Made by a program: the position numbers and the translations under genes. From contig CBFICO010000007.1 of NCBI GenBank assembly GCA_965661115.1, positions 1 through 52,679 of the forward strand: DNA of 52,679 bases. The letters run 5' to 3'. Position 1 is the stretch's first letter, and every line of letters begins with the position of its first letter. Source of the DNA: UBA6770 sp965661115. GTDB lineage: Bacteria; Bacteroidota; Bacteroidia; Flavobacteriales_G; Salibacteraceae. Under the pieces are notes generated by a model. It had not been told where the DNA came from. It made no database searches and saw only the letters and a program-made list of their open reading frames with translations. Shown piece after piece: positions 35,345 to 44,363 of this stretch.

Positions 35345-35921
35345 TTCGCAGGAAAGTCAAGAAAATTATTTTTAAGTAATTAAAAAAAGTTGGGTTATCA
35401 ATGAACTTGCGATTCAATTCAATTTTTGCCGGCATCACTTCTTGAATGTATGCTTTTTCAGGGTCTTCGGCTGTTGCTAAAATATCATTTTCCTGAGCGT
35501 ATTCAATTGAAGCATAATCAGTTATTCCAGGTTTTACATTCAACACCTCTCTTTGGGTTTTATCATATGCCTGAACATAACGTCTAACCTCTGGTCGTGG
35601 ACCGACTAATGATATTTCGCCTTTCAGTACATTGAACAATTGAGGCAGTTCGTCTAGTTTATATTTACGCAAAGTGTAACCGATTTTCGTAATTCTGGGG
35701 TCTCTTCCTCCAACCGTTAACTGGCCTAAAGATTCAGCATTAACTTGCATAGTTCTGAATTTGTGCAAGTAGAAATCTCTGCTCCACCGCCCCACTCTTT
35801 GTTGATTAAACAGCACAGGACCCTCAGAATCTACCTTTATGAGAAGAGCAACAATTAAAAAAAATGGGAGTAAAACAATTACCCCAAGTAAGCTTAACAG
35901 AAAGTCAGCTAATCTGATCAT
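35334..35921 (-). CDS. Initiating sugar-phosphate transferase (PglC/WcaJ type)
   Basis: 195 residues. Transfers the first sugar phosphate from a UDP-sugar onto undecaprenyl phosphate at the inner membrane. A single membrane hairpin (~5-28) precedes the catalytic part: FNQQRVGRWSRDFYLHKFRTM, RKYKLDELPQLFNVLKGE with the key DE pair, and SLVGPRPE. The short form without extra membrane domains matches PglC, which often prefers diamino sugars, consistent with the aminotransferase gene that overlaps it by 4 bases. Last gene of the polysaccharide operon. Confidence 0.93.
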   Translation of the reverse strand: MIRLADFLLSLLGVIVLLPFFLIVALLIKVDSEGPVLFNQQRVGRWSRDFYLHKFRTMQVNAESLGQLTVGGRDPRITKIGYTLRKYKLDELPQLFNVLKGEISLVGPRPEVRRYVQAYDKTQREVLNVKPGITDYASIEYAQENDILATAEDPEKAYIQEVMPAKIELNRKFIDNPTFFNYLKIIFLTFLRIIR

Positions 35922-37132
35922 CCCATCACTTCTTCAACCGCTGAAATTACGGCATCAGCAACCCAGCCAATTTGCACATCAGTTATGTCATAAAACACCG
36001 GCAAAGTAATTTCTTGCTGATAGTTATTCCATGCTACTGGATAATGCTCCATTTTATAACCAAACCCTTTGTATGCAGATAATAGCGGAAGTGGCTGAAA
36101 ATGAACATTTACAGCAATCTGTTGAGCTGTAATTAGGTCAATAATTTTATCGCGTTGTTCTTCTGTAGCACCGTTTATTCTGAGCATATAAATGTGAAAG
36201 CAACTTTGTTTATCCTCCGTTTTGTATACAGGAATATTTGCCCAATTATATCCGCCCAATAGCTCATTGTATTTATCGAAAATGTACTTTCTTCGAACTA
36301 GCATATCGCTATCGTAACGCTCCAGTTCAACTAAACCCAAAGCAGCTTGAATATCGGTCATGTTGCACTTATAGCCTGGCTCTGTAATATCATAACGCCA
36401 ACCTCCAGCTTTGGTTTTTTCAAGCGCGTCTTTAGATTGGCCGTGTAGTGATTTTACTTTCAGTTGCTTTTGAACTGCTGCAGCGTCAAACTGTTCTGGC
36501 AGATTTATAATAACCGAACCACCCTCTGCAGTTGGCAAATTTTTTACCGCATGGAAAGAGAATGAACTCATATCTGCAAGAGTACCTGAATTCCTGCCTT
36601 TGTATGTAGCTCCTATAGAATGAGCTGCATCGGCCAACACCATAATTCTACCCAGTGTTTCCTGTTCTTTAGTTCGTGGTTTGAACTTAGCTTTTACAGA
36701 TTCCTTAGCTAAAACGGCCTGTAACTCAACATAATCTATTGGCATTCCTGCAATATCCACAGGCATTATCACTTTAGTTTTTTCAGTGATTGCTGCTTCA
36801 ATTTTTGAAGTGTCGATATTGAAATCATCCTTTACATCTACCAAAACCGGTGTAGCTCCACAGTGCATAACCACATTTGCAGTAGCACAGTAGGTGTAAG
36901 CAGGTAAAATAACCTCATCACCTTCTTGGACACCAAACCAGCGAAGCGCTAATTCCAGTCCCGCAGTAGCTGAGTTTAAACAAACGGTAGCACGACCGCC
37001 GGTATATTCTGTTAACTCCTCTTCTAATTTTCTAGTTTTAGGTCCAGTAGTAATCCAGCCAGAATACAGTGTATCGACAACAGCATCGGCCATTTTTTGG
37101 TCCATTCTAGGTGGTGAAAAAGGTACTTTCAT
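35918..37132 (-). CDS. DegT/DnrJ/EryC1 PLP aminotransferase (first)
   Basis: 404 residues. A PLP-dependent aminotransferase that makes 4-amino (or 3-amino) nucleotide sugars. GWITTGPKTRKLEEEL opens the fold, ADAAHSIGATYKG gives the Asp that holds PLP nitrogen, and SFSFHAVKNLPTAEGG carries the Schiff-base lysine K197. It has a ~20-residue basic insert near 140-162. Coupled to the sugar transferase by an ATGA overlap and to the ligase-like gene upstream by another, so it is probably the enzyme that supplies the initiating sugar. The matching dehydratase is not in the window. Confidence 0.93.
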   Translation of the reverse strand: MKVPFSPPRMDQKMADAVVDTLYSGWITTGPKTRKLEEELTEYTGGRATVCLNSATAGLELALRWFGVQEGDEVILPAYTYCATANVVMHCGATPVLVDVKDDFNIDTSKIEAAITEKTKVIMPVDIAGMPIDYVELQAVLAKESVKAKFKPRTKEQETLGRIMVLADAAHSIGATYKGRNSGTLADMSSFSFHAVKNLPTAEGGSVIINLPEQFDAAAVQKQLKVKSLHGQSKDALEKTKAGGWRYDITEPGYKCNMTDIQAALGLVELERYDSDMLVRRKYIFDKYNELLGGYNWANIPVYKTEDKQSCFHIYMLRINGATEEQRDKIIDLITAQQIAVNVHFQPLPLLSAYKGFGYKMEHYPVAWNNYQQEITLPVFYDITDVQIGWVADAVISAVEEVMG

Positions 37133-38424
37133 TCAGTTTTTTGTTTTCGTCTATATATTAGAGGATTATCAATGAAATTTGTTCCGTAATCCTGTGTCAT
37201 GTTTTGTGCAAAAAGCGATGCAAAGAAAGCGTAAAAAACTACCCCTGCCTGCACTTCTAACACGGATTCTGTTAAACAGGCGACACCAACAATTATTGAA
37301 AGAAACACTCCTAAAAAGTGTATGCGTTTCCAACCTACAAATAAGGGTGCCAAAAACATAATTAGCAAAAGAATTGCAGCAGGTATTCCCAAAGCTGCTG
37401 CCGTTTGCAAGAACTGGTTGTGGGCGTTAAACTTCCTTTGAATAAGTACTAAGAACTCATTTCGTTCGTACTCTGCTACCAACTCATCTTTTATATCCCC
37501 TGTACCAACTCCCAATAAAGGATTTCGTTTAATGATGTTTGTTGCTGACTGCCACACCTGTATACGAACTGAGGTACTGCTTGCGTGTTTTTTGCTTAAA
37601 TCTTCTGTTTTTAAGGTAGTTACCACTTCATCAAATCCATGAAACTGTAGTGCAGCACTACTATAATCTTTAAACACAGACGACATTACAATCCACATTA
37701 TTACCCCTAAAGAGAGGAAGGTCATCCATTTTTTAAATCGAATAACTGCGTATATGGTCAATACAACTAACAAAAACAACAACACTATTAATCCATTTCT
37801 GGAGGTGCTTAAAAACACAGCAACGGCAAAGAATAGCATTAGAAATATCCTCAATAAATTTTTACGGCTAAAGAGATCATCAGAGCGGAAAAACAATTTG
37901 TGAAATAAGATAATTACTACCAAGTTCATATACATAGCAAAGTAACCTATGTGCAGACTTGGAGATAAACTTTCTGCATAAAGGTTAATATAGTCTGACT
38001 CTCCAATAATTGAACTGATAACTACTCTTAGTATACCGTAAACAATTGCAGCAAAACAACCCCAGATATAAAAGGACAAAGTTCTTTCAAAATCAGCTTC
38101 TGATAGTTTTTTCGAAAAAAGAAAGACAAAAGGAAGTATCAAAAACGATAATTTAATCTGCACATCAAACAAGCCAAATCCAAGGTTAGAGCTCCATATT
38201 AAACCCAAAGCATGAAGTAAAAAAAACAGGATAAGAAATGCCAATATCTTGCTCCAATTGGATAGTCTTTTATCCGACAAAGTGAAAAAATTAAGCGCTA
38301 GACCAATTATAAAAAGCGGCAGAATTCCTTGACTCACTGGAATAAAAAAGGCCAACAAAAACACCAACCATTTGTGGCGATTATCTGCTTGTTTTAGAGT
38401 GTCAAAAAGTTCTTGAAGCTGCAT
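37129..38424 (-). CDS. O-antigen ligase-like membrane protein
   Basis: 431 residues with ~11 membrane helices and a large external loop around 260-330. The loop includes SVRIQVWQSATNIIKRNPLLGVGTGD and HNQFLQTAAALGIPA, the typical WaaL/Wzy_C pattern (RxxxW then GxGxG and HN). These proteins join polymer to lipid A or another acceptor at the periplasmic face, or polymerise repeat units. With a separate Wzy at 43017, ligase is the better reading, but the two roles are hard to separate by sequence. It overlaps the next gene by 4 bases. Confidence 0.85.
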   Translation of the reverse strand: MQLQELFDTLKQADNRHKWLVFLLAFFIPVSQGILPLFIIGLALNFFTLSDKRLSNWSKILAFLILFFLLHALGLIWSSNLGFGLFDVQIKLSFLILPFVFLFSKKLSEADFERTLSFYIWGCFAAIVYGILRVVISSIIGESDYINLYAESLSPSLHIGYFAMYMNLVVIILFHKLFFRSDDLFSRKNLLRIFLMLFFAVAVFLSTSRNGLIVLLFLLVVLTIYAVIRFKKWMTFLSLGVIMWIVMSSVFKDYSSAALQFHGFDEVVTTLKTEDLSKKHASSTSVRIQVWQSATNIIKRNPLLGVGTGDIKDELVAEYERNEFLVLIQRKFNAHNQFLQTAAALGIPAAILLLIMFLAPLFVGWKRIHFLGVFLSIIVGVACLTESVLEVQAGVVFYAFFASLFAQNMTQDYGTNFIDNPLIYRRKQKTE

Positions 38425-38426
38425 TT

Positions 38427-39575
38427 TTACATCAATTCTTGAACTTGCTCTTCTAAAAACTTGAGGTATCGATTTATGTTACTACTCGAAAGCGGCACAT
38501 TTAAAATATGTTCTGAAAGCTGTTGAGCAAATGGATAATCTTTCACATCAAGTTGCCAAAGCTCAAACTGAGATTCAACCGGGTGTAACGGAGAGATAAA
38601 CCAATCGCCAAATGGCAATCCTTTTTTCTCTGCGCTATCCATAAATAACGCTCTGTCTTTAACCAAAATTGGGTATATCAAAAAAGAGTGATTTCCCACC
38701 AATTCTTCGTTTACGAAATATTTACCATTATCTGATAAAAAACGAGCAATCAATTCCGCATTCTCCGCTCTTGTTTGGAGAACTTTAGGTAATTTATTAA
38801 GTGCTTTAATTCCTGCTTTAAACTGAACTGGAGAGCCTAATTTCAGAAAATCTTTGGGTAGAATTGGTGACTCAATTTCAACAGGTGAAGAAGAACCAAC
38901 TACAAGGTTCAACGCAGTTAATTTTCTGTAGAGTTTTATTAGCACCCAATAGGTTGCGTCATTCAACAATAATGTTCTAGCTTTAATCAAGCTAGATAAA
39001 ATGAATTCCTCTTTAAAAGTTGGGTTAACTGCAGACGTATTTACCTCTTTTATTTTTGAAAGATAGTCTTTGTTATTAACCCTAAGAATACCACCTACAC
39101 CTGTAGAAAAAGGCTTATTCCATTGTGTTGAATAAAACGCAAAATCAGCGATACTTCCATTTGAATGGCCATTGTAACTACCACCGAAACCATGTGTACA
39201 ATCCTCGATACACACAATATTCATAGAAGAGCAATAATCAACTATTTCCTGAACCTCAGAGCTTAATCCAAAAGTATTTTGTATGATAACGACTTTGGTT
39301 TTTGCTGAAATTTTGGGCTTTAGACCTTCTAAAGTCATGTTACACGTTTTCTTATCCACGTCAACATATACAGGAGTTGCATTAGCATAAATTACCGCAT
39401 TGGGTACCACAACACATGTAAATGCTTGTAAAACAATCTCATCGCCTTTGGCGACACCAATAGCTTTCACTGCTGCATACAAAGCAACTCTACCTTTCCA
39501 GTAGGTGAAAATTGAATCTAAAGAACAACCTAATGATTCTGCAATTTTGTTGTGATATTTTTCTCTTAAACTCAC
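38427..39575 (-). CDS. DegT/DnrJ/EryC1 PLP aminotransferase (second)
   Basis: 382 residues, only distantly like the first aminotransferase in the locus. LQAFTCVVVPNAVIYANATP and CIEDCTHGFGGSYNGH give the PLP ring site; YSTQWNKPFSTGVGG carries the lysine K154. The start lacks the usual GWIT motif, and the form is that of the WecE-like or heparosan-adjacent group seen in flavobacterial loci. It probably makes a second amino sugar. Two bases separate it from both neighbours, so it is within the operon. Confidence 0.88.
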   Translation of the reverse strand: MSLREKYHNKIAESLGCSLDSIFTYWKGRVALYAAVKAIGVAKGDEIVLQAFTCVVVPNAVIYANATPVYVDVDKKTCNMTLEGLKPKISAKTKVVIIQNTFGLSSEVQEIVDYCSSMNIVCIEDCTHGFGGSYNGHSNGSIADFAFYSTQWNKPFSTGVGGILRVNNKDYLSKIKEVNTSAVNPTFKEEFILSSLIKARTLLLNDATYWVLIKLYRKLTALNLVVGSSSPVEIESPILPKDFLKLGSPVQFKAGIKALNKLPKVLQTRAENAELIARFLSDNGKYFVNEELVGNHSFLIYPILVKDRALFMDSAEKKGLPFGDWFISPLHPVESQFELWQLDVKDYPFAQQLSEHILNVPLSSSNINRYLKFLEEQVQELM

Positions 39576-39577
39576 TT

Positions 39578-40579
39578 TTAATCAAACAATTTATTAAGCG
39601 AAAACAGTCCTTTCATTGAGCCTAATCCATAGCCAAAATGCAAAACATAAAAACAAAGAAAAGTGTACAAAACAGTTGTTTTCGGATTGGCGCTTTTTAT
39701 ACTAATCGCTTGCGAGAAAGTCAATGCGGAGTATGCCAACAAACTTATCAGCGATAAAAGCCAGACATACGGCAATACAACACTAGCCAGTAAAGGTAAA
39801 GTAACACTTAGAACAAAAATTAACGGAATGAAATGCCTTAAACTAAGTGACGAAAACTTTTTAGTGATATACACCGTTTTTACATTCCAATTACCGTTTC
39901 TAAAGTTGTTAGAATAGACCCCGCTAAAAGTTTCTCTTGCGTAATAATAGCACTTTGGTTTAGGTACTAACAGAATTTTATATCCGAGCGCCAAAATACG
40001 CTTAGACATTTCAATATCGTGATTACGGATTAAGCGCGTATCATACCCACCAATTGATTTAAGCAATTCGGTCTTGTAAACTCCAAAAGGCACCGTATCA
40101 ACTTCAGTTGGTTTGTCAATTCCAACTCTAAACATAGAGTTTCCCACTCCAAATTTATTGGAAAGCACTTCTACAATTGAAAGTGATTTACTGTTTTCAT
40201 TGAGCACTCGAGTTTCCATAACACCACCAATAATATCGGCGTTACTTGTTTTGAATCGATCTAGAATTGACGTTAGGTAATCAGGGTCGAAACTGGAGTG
40301 AGCACTGGCAATTAAAGTGTACTTTCCTTGAGCATAATCTATACCTAAGTTAAGCGCAAAAGGAGTTTTCTTTTTACGATTTTCAACAACTTTAATTTGG
40401 TTGGGATAACGCTTTTGACGTTCCTCAATCACCCCTACAGTTCCATCCGTACTCAGACCATCAACCACAAGAACTTCTATTACGATGTCATTGCTTTGCT
40501 TAAAAAAAGAATCAATACAGTTTCCAATGTACTTCTCTTCGTTAAAACAAGGTATTACTATGGAAACGTCGGGGGCCAT
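39578..40579 (-). CDS. Family 2 glycosyltransferase
   Basis: 333 residues. An inverting GT-A transferase: VSIVIPCFNEEKYIGNCIDS at the start, VVDGLSTDGTVGVI, then SAHSSFDPDYLTSIL in place of the usual DxD (the donor-metal site reads AHSSFD). TVPFGVYKTELLKSIGGYD and RNHDIEMSKRIL supply the acceptor-side acidic residues. Two membrane helices lie near the C-terminus (~245-310). This is the ExoA-like layout. The sugar is unknown. Three bases separate it from the GT4 gene. Confidence 0.92.
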   Translation of the reverse strand: MAPDVSIVIPCFNEEKYIGNCIDSFFKQSNDIVIEVLVVDGLSTDGTVGVIEERQKRYPNQIKVVENRKKKTPFALNLGIDYAQGKYTLIASAHSSFDPDYLTSILDRFKTSNADIIGGVMETRVLNENSKSLSIVEVLSNKFGVGNSMFRVGIDKPTEVDTVPFGVYKTELLKSIGGYDTRLIRNHDIEMSKRILALGYKILLVPKPKCYYYARETFSGVYSNNFRNGNWNVKTVYITKKFSSLSLRHFIPLIFVLSVTLPLLASVVLPYVWLLSLISLLAYSALTFSQAISIKSANPKTTVLYTFLCFYVLHFGYGLGSMKGLFSLNKLFD

Positions 40580-40582
40580 GAA

Positions 40583-41692
40583 TTAAATCTCTTGGTAAAT
40601 TTTAATCAGCTTTGTAGATTCTGCTTCCCAGCTATACTCTTCATTTACCAACTGAAAACTATTTTTACCAATTGTTTCTCGCTCAGCTTTATTTTCAACA
40701 AAAAAACGCATGGATTTAATCAACTCTTGTTTGTTACCCGGAGTAACAAATTTCCCACATCCTTCAAAAGATGCCATCCAAAATGGGAAATTGGACATTA
40801 TTTGAGGCTTAGACGCTGCCATATACTCGAATGCCTTTACAGGTAAAGAAGCTAAATGGTTTACAGTTGGATTTAGTACCGTAAGTCCAACATCTGCTGA
40901 TTGAATATAGCCGTAAACTTCGGGCATAGGAAGAAGACCGAAGTATTCCATTTTATCACTGACATCAGCCGCCTTACACTCTTTACTAAAAGTATCATTT
41001 TGCCAAGGACCAAGTAACCAAAGTTTCGCGTCATTTACCTTTTGAACAGCTTGAACCACCTCTAAAATACCTCTTTCTTTGGTTAGTCCTCCAACGTAAA
41101 TAAAAACTGTATCCTTATCTTTTCTTTCGAATTTTGGTTTTGCTTTGGCAATAGATTCAACCAGAGAAAAGTTTCTGATTATAGCAACTTTTTCTTTGAA
41201 TTTGGGATAGACTACACTGGTATATTCTTCCACCATTTTTTCGGTAACTACAATAATTTTTTCAAAACGCTTAAAAGCCTTCTTTTCAATTTGAGCGTAT
41301 GATTTTTCAATAAACCAACGCAGTGGTTTTGGTATCCACTCTTTGCTTCTTATCATGAGTCCCACCAACTCATGCATATCAAAAATCACTTTGTAACCTT
41401 TCTTCTTTAATTTCAGGCCTACAGGTAATAATTCTGGGTCGTGAAAATGATATACATCAGCATCTAATTCCAGCGCTTTTGATAGTGCTATTTTATTACC
41501 CTCTATTATTCTATTTAAGCGACCATTAAACTTTGGTATACCATGAATTACAACACCATTTACCGTTTCATTCTTTGTGTGCTGAACAATCAAGTGAGTT
41601 TCAAAACCAGCTTTTGCAAGTGAAACACATTCTTTGTGAAAAATCCTTCCATCAAATGTTGGATGCACCGTAGAAATATGGGCAATTTTCAT
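40583..41692 (-). CDS. Family 4 glycosyltransferase
   Basis: 369 residues, GT-B fold retaining transferase without membrane helices. The N-terminal half has HISTVHPTFDGRIFHKECVSLAKAG and VYHFHDPELLPVG; the C-terminal half has VFIYVGGLTKERGILEVVQA and ASLPVKAFEYMAASKP with the conserved E-x7-E style donor site (KAFEYMA). Its own promoter lies just before the ATG. Adds a later sugar of the repeat unit on the cytoplasmic face; the specificity cannot be read. Confidence 0.93.
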   Translation of the reverse strand: MKIAHISTVHPTFDGRIFHKECVSLAKAGFETHLIVQHTKNETVNGVVIHGIPKFNGRLNRIIEGNKIALSKALELDADVYHFHDPELLPVGLKLKKKGYKVIFDMHELVGLMIRSKEWIPKPLRWFIEKSYAQIEKKAFKRFEKIIVVTEKMVEEYTSVVYPKFKEKVAIIRNFSLVESIAKAKPKFERKDKDTVFIYVGGLTKERGILEVVQAVQKVNDAKLWLLGPWQNDTFSKECKAADVSDKMEYFGLLPMPEVYGYIQSADVGLTVLNPTVNHLASLPVKAFEYMAASKPQIMSNFPFWMASFEGCGKFVTPGNKQELIKSMRFFVENKAERETIGKNSFQLVNEEYSWEAESTKLIKIYQEI

Positions 41693-41696
41693 GTAG

Positions 41697-41729
41697 CAAA
41701 AGTATGGTTATGGATTAATCGAAAAGCAA
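41697..41729 (-). promoter_or_regulatory. Internal promoter before the GT4 gene
   Basis: On the minus strand TTG (41727-41729), 22 bases, TACTTTTG (41697-41704), ending 4 bases before ATG 41692. Both boxes are exact, so this part of the operon can be read on its own, with little or no leader. Confidence 0.6.
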
Positions 41730-41747
41730 CGATTGTTGACAGACGAT

Positions 41748-43016
41748 TCACACCTTGTTTTTTAAAAGTGATTTTTCGTAACTATAGATGGCTAGGGCAA
41801 TTAGAATAATGTAAATGAAATATGGGATAATCTCTGCCCATATATAGAAAGACATAAAGTGATAAAGAGAATCAAACTTCACAAAGTAAAGGATAACTAG
41901 AAAAGCTAAATAAACAACAGGAAAAACTGAAGCTAACCTAACTTGCCTTAATGCATGTAAAACCATACTTAACGGTGAAACCAAAAATTGAACACAGAAA
42001 ATAAAAACCAACAGTTTACTAATCTTTGCGGCTGTATTCCATTGCTCTCCAAATAAAACGAGAAATATTTCTTCCGAAAACAATACAACCACAAAACTTA
42101 TAATTAATCCTAGACCAAACAACGATAAAAACAAAAAGGCTAATTCCTTTTTTATACTTTGCCGATTTTTATATTTTAAGGATATTCTTTGAAAAAAGAC
42201 TTGAGACAAACTCATGCCAAGAATGCTCAGCGGAACATACAGATACTGCTTCGAAAAAGAATAGTGACCAGCTATTTCAGTTGAAAAATGAAAAACAAAA
42301 AGATACAAACCAAGTTGAGAAGCTATGCTATTTAATAATGCAGGTAAAGCATTGAACTTTGGGTAATCGATATAATCTGTAAGTGAAGTTTTTAGAGATC
42401 TGCTGTACATACCCAACCGCCTAAAAATAAAAACTGACCCTTGATAATGGGTAAATAAACTAACAACAAGCCAACCAGCTACGACTCCCATTACCAAACC
42501 ATTAACGGAGTCATTAATTGAAAAAAAACCAAACAGAAGGGTCACCAGCAGGCCAGATATTGACTTAACAAATTTATTTGATGTCATTTTGCCGTAACTC
42601 TTGTTCCTTATAAACCAATAGTTCATCGGCTGCCAATAAGCAATTGACAACATTGCAATAAAAACAATTACTACATATTCAATTGTGAAATTAATCTCTA
42701 AAAAAGACGAAACATTCTCTTTAAAAACTAAAAGAAGCACAACCAAAATTGAGGAAACTATCAAACCTGTTACCCAAGAACCAACAACTAACTTAACCCC
42801 ATCAATTCTATGCTTAGGAAGAACTACAGCTAATTCGTATCTACCGTTAATAACTACGGAAACGATATTCAATATCCCAACAATAGCAGCATATTCACCA
42901 AAACTCTGTGAAGAATACTGTCTAGCTATAACAGGTGCAAATAACATTGGAATTACTTGAGCCAAAACAGTTCCGCTAGACAGCAAAGAAATGTTTTTTA
43001 ATAAGTCTTTTGCCAT
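41748..43016 (-). CDS. wzx: Polysaccharide repeat-unit flippase (Wzx-like)
   Basis: 422 residues with ~12 membrane helices, MOP superfamily (PST/flippase). The start LLKNISLLSSGTVLAQVIPMLFAPVIARQYS is the usual first-helix pattern, and HYSFSKQYLYVPLSILGMSLSQVFFQRIS the mid-protein signature. It moves the lipid-linked repeat unit across the inner membrane. It abuts the Wzy gene directly, with no gap. Alternative exporters of the same superfamily cannot be excluded by sequence alone, but the setting makes Wzx the natural call. Confidence 0.88.
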   Translation of the reverse strand: MAKDLLKNISLLSSGTVLAQVIPMLFAPVIARQYSSQSFGEYAAIVGILNIVSVVINGRYELAVVLPKHRIDGVKLVVGSWVTGLIVSSILVVLLLVFKENVSSFLEINFTIEYVVIVFIAMLSIAYWQPMNYWFIRNKSYGKMTSNKFVKSISGLLVTLLFGFFSINDSVNGLVMGVVAGWLVVSLFTHYQGSVFIFRRLGMYSRSLKTSLTDYIDYPKFNALPALLNSIASQLGLYLFVFHFSTEIAGHYSFSKQYLYVPLSILGMSLSQVFFQRISLKYKNRQSIKKELAFLFLSLFGLGLIISFVVVLFSEEIFLVLFGEQWNTAAKISKLLVFIFCVQFLVSPLSMVLHALRQVRLASVFPVVYLAFLVILYFVKFDSLYHFMSFYIWAEIIPYFIYIILIALAIYSYEKSLLKNKV

Positions 43017-44309
43017 TTACTTTGTTCTGCTTAAAGTCATGTAATTCCTGAGCGAAAAAAAACTCAATAATACAAGTAGCCACAGGCCATGAGTTAAAAT
43101 TATCGTTGGTAACGCAGAGGACCTAAGTAAGTTAATCAGCAGAAAGAACAAACCAAAAAATTTCGCTTCAATTGATATCTTGTCAAAAAATTTAATAATA
43201 AAACCTACTATGATTGTACTTACAAACATCCCTGTCACACCAAAGTTGATATAGCCATCACTCATAAACCCATTATTCGCGTTTAATATTCTTCCTTCAA
43301 AATAATCCCTTCCAATAAGATAAGCTGGGTTTAAATCGTAAGGGTAATCAAAAAGACTTTTAAGAAAACTATAACTATAGCAAAGTTTCTCACCCTCAAA
43401 AAAATCAAAATAAACATGATTCAAAAAGGCGGGTATGAAGAAATACCTTCTTAACAATAAGGATTCTAACGTAATTGAATCTGCTGTATGAGCAAGATAA
43501 GCTCCTGCAAATAATAAGGTTAACACTATCCCCGTGAAGACAGCTACTTTTCTGACTGGATCCTTGAAAAAGTAAAAAAAGATAATCACAAAAATCCCGA
43601 GAAAAATACTCTTCTGAGGGATCATCAGATAAAGTATAATAGTTAGACCAAAGGCAACCATAGTCAAATAGAACTTTTTTGAAGATAATCCATAGATTGC
43701 CAAAACTGGAAGTATAAACTGATATAAGGGAGACAACATATAATCGGTATAAAAATTCCCTTCCCCACCTATACTTGCTCTAATATCATAGATTTTAGAA
43801 CCCAATAAAAACAACTCTGGATCGAGATTTACTCTGTAACTAAGCAAAAACGGAATAAAAGCTGTAACAGCTATAGCAAAATAAAAAAACGACCTATCTT
43901 TTTCTCTCAAAACAACCGTTTTGGGTATACCAATACTCCAGTTTAAGTTGATGATAACTAAAAGTAGAGTAGAGCACAATATATACCACCCCCCAACACC
44001 ATTAGCAAATTGGTACAATACTAATATCGGCATTAAAAATATCATTATAAATAAAGCAGAAAACCCTTTCACAAATCGGCTAGCTCTCAGAAATAAGAGT
44101 ACGTGAGAGGATAAATAAACTAAAAAAGCAACTAATGCTTTCGTAGTAGAAAAATCTCCAGGAAACCCCATATATTGATAATGATCAACAACAAAATTTT
44201 GATATTCAATTACAGCAAGCCAGTATATTAGAAGAGAAAAAAATGAAAATTGAAGTCTGGAATCATCCAAAAGGTTGATCAATGTTCTATTTGCATCCAA
44301 TGACTTCAT
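43017..44309 (-). CDS. wzy: Polysaccharide polymerase (Wzy-like)
   Basis: 430 residues with 11 or so membrane helices and little primary conservation, as usual for Wzy. A loop near 285-345 has polar and aromatic residues (YFDFFEGEKLCYSYSFLKS, DYPYDLNPAYLIGRDYFEG) and a late GFMSDGYINFGVTGMF that resembles the O-antigen polysaccharide polymerase group with its DG-x-x-N-x-G motif. Joins repeat units at the periplasmic face. First gene of the minus-strand operon; a variant -7 box precedes it. Confidence 0.8.
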   Translation of the reverse strand: MKSLDANRTLINLLDDSRLQFSFFSLLIYWLAVIEYQNFVVDHYQYMGFPGDFSTTKALVAFLVYLSSHVLLFLRASRFVKGFSALFIMIFLMPILVLYQFANGVGGWYILCSTLLLVIINLNWSIGIPKTVVLREKDRSFFYFAIAVTAFIPFLLSYRVNLDPELFLLGSKIYDIRASIGGEGNFYTDYMLSPLYQFILPVLAIYGLSSKKFYLTMVAFGLTIILYLMIPQKSIFLGIFVIIFFYFFKDPVRKVAVFTGIVLTLLFAGAYLAHTADSITLESLLLRRYFFIPAFLNHVYFDFFEGEKLCYSYSFLKSLFDYPYDLNPAYLIGRDYFEGRILNANNGFMSDGYINFGVTGMFVSTIIVGFIIKFFDKISIEAKFFGLFFLLINLLRSSALPTIILTHGLWLLVLLSFFSLRNYMTLSRTK

Positions 44310-44315
44310 TTCTCA

Positions 44316-44349
44316 CGAAAGTACCAATAATTAACTTTCTTTGTCGCAA
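44316..44349 (-). promoter_or_regulatory. Promoter of the polysaccharide operon
   Basis: Minus strand TTG (44347-44349), 23-base spacer, TACTTTCG (44316-44323), 6 bases before ATG 44309. It has the same octamer as the tRNA-Ser(TGA) promoter. The spacer is a little long. Confidence 0.5.
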
Positions 44350-44363
44350 GAAATTGTTGAATA

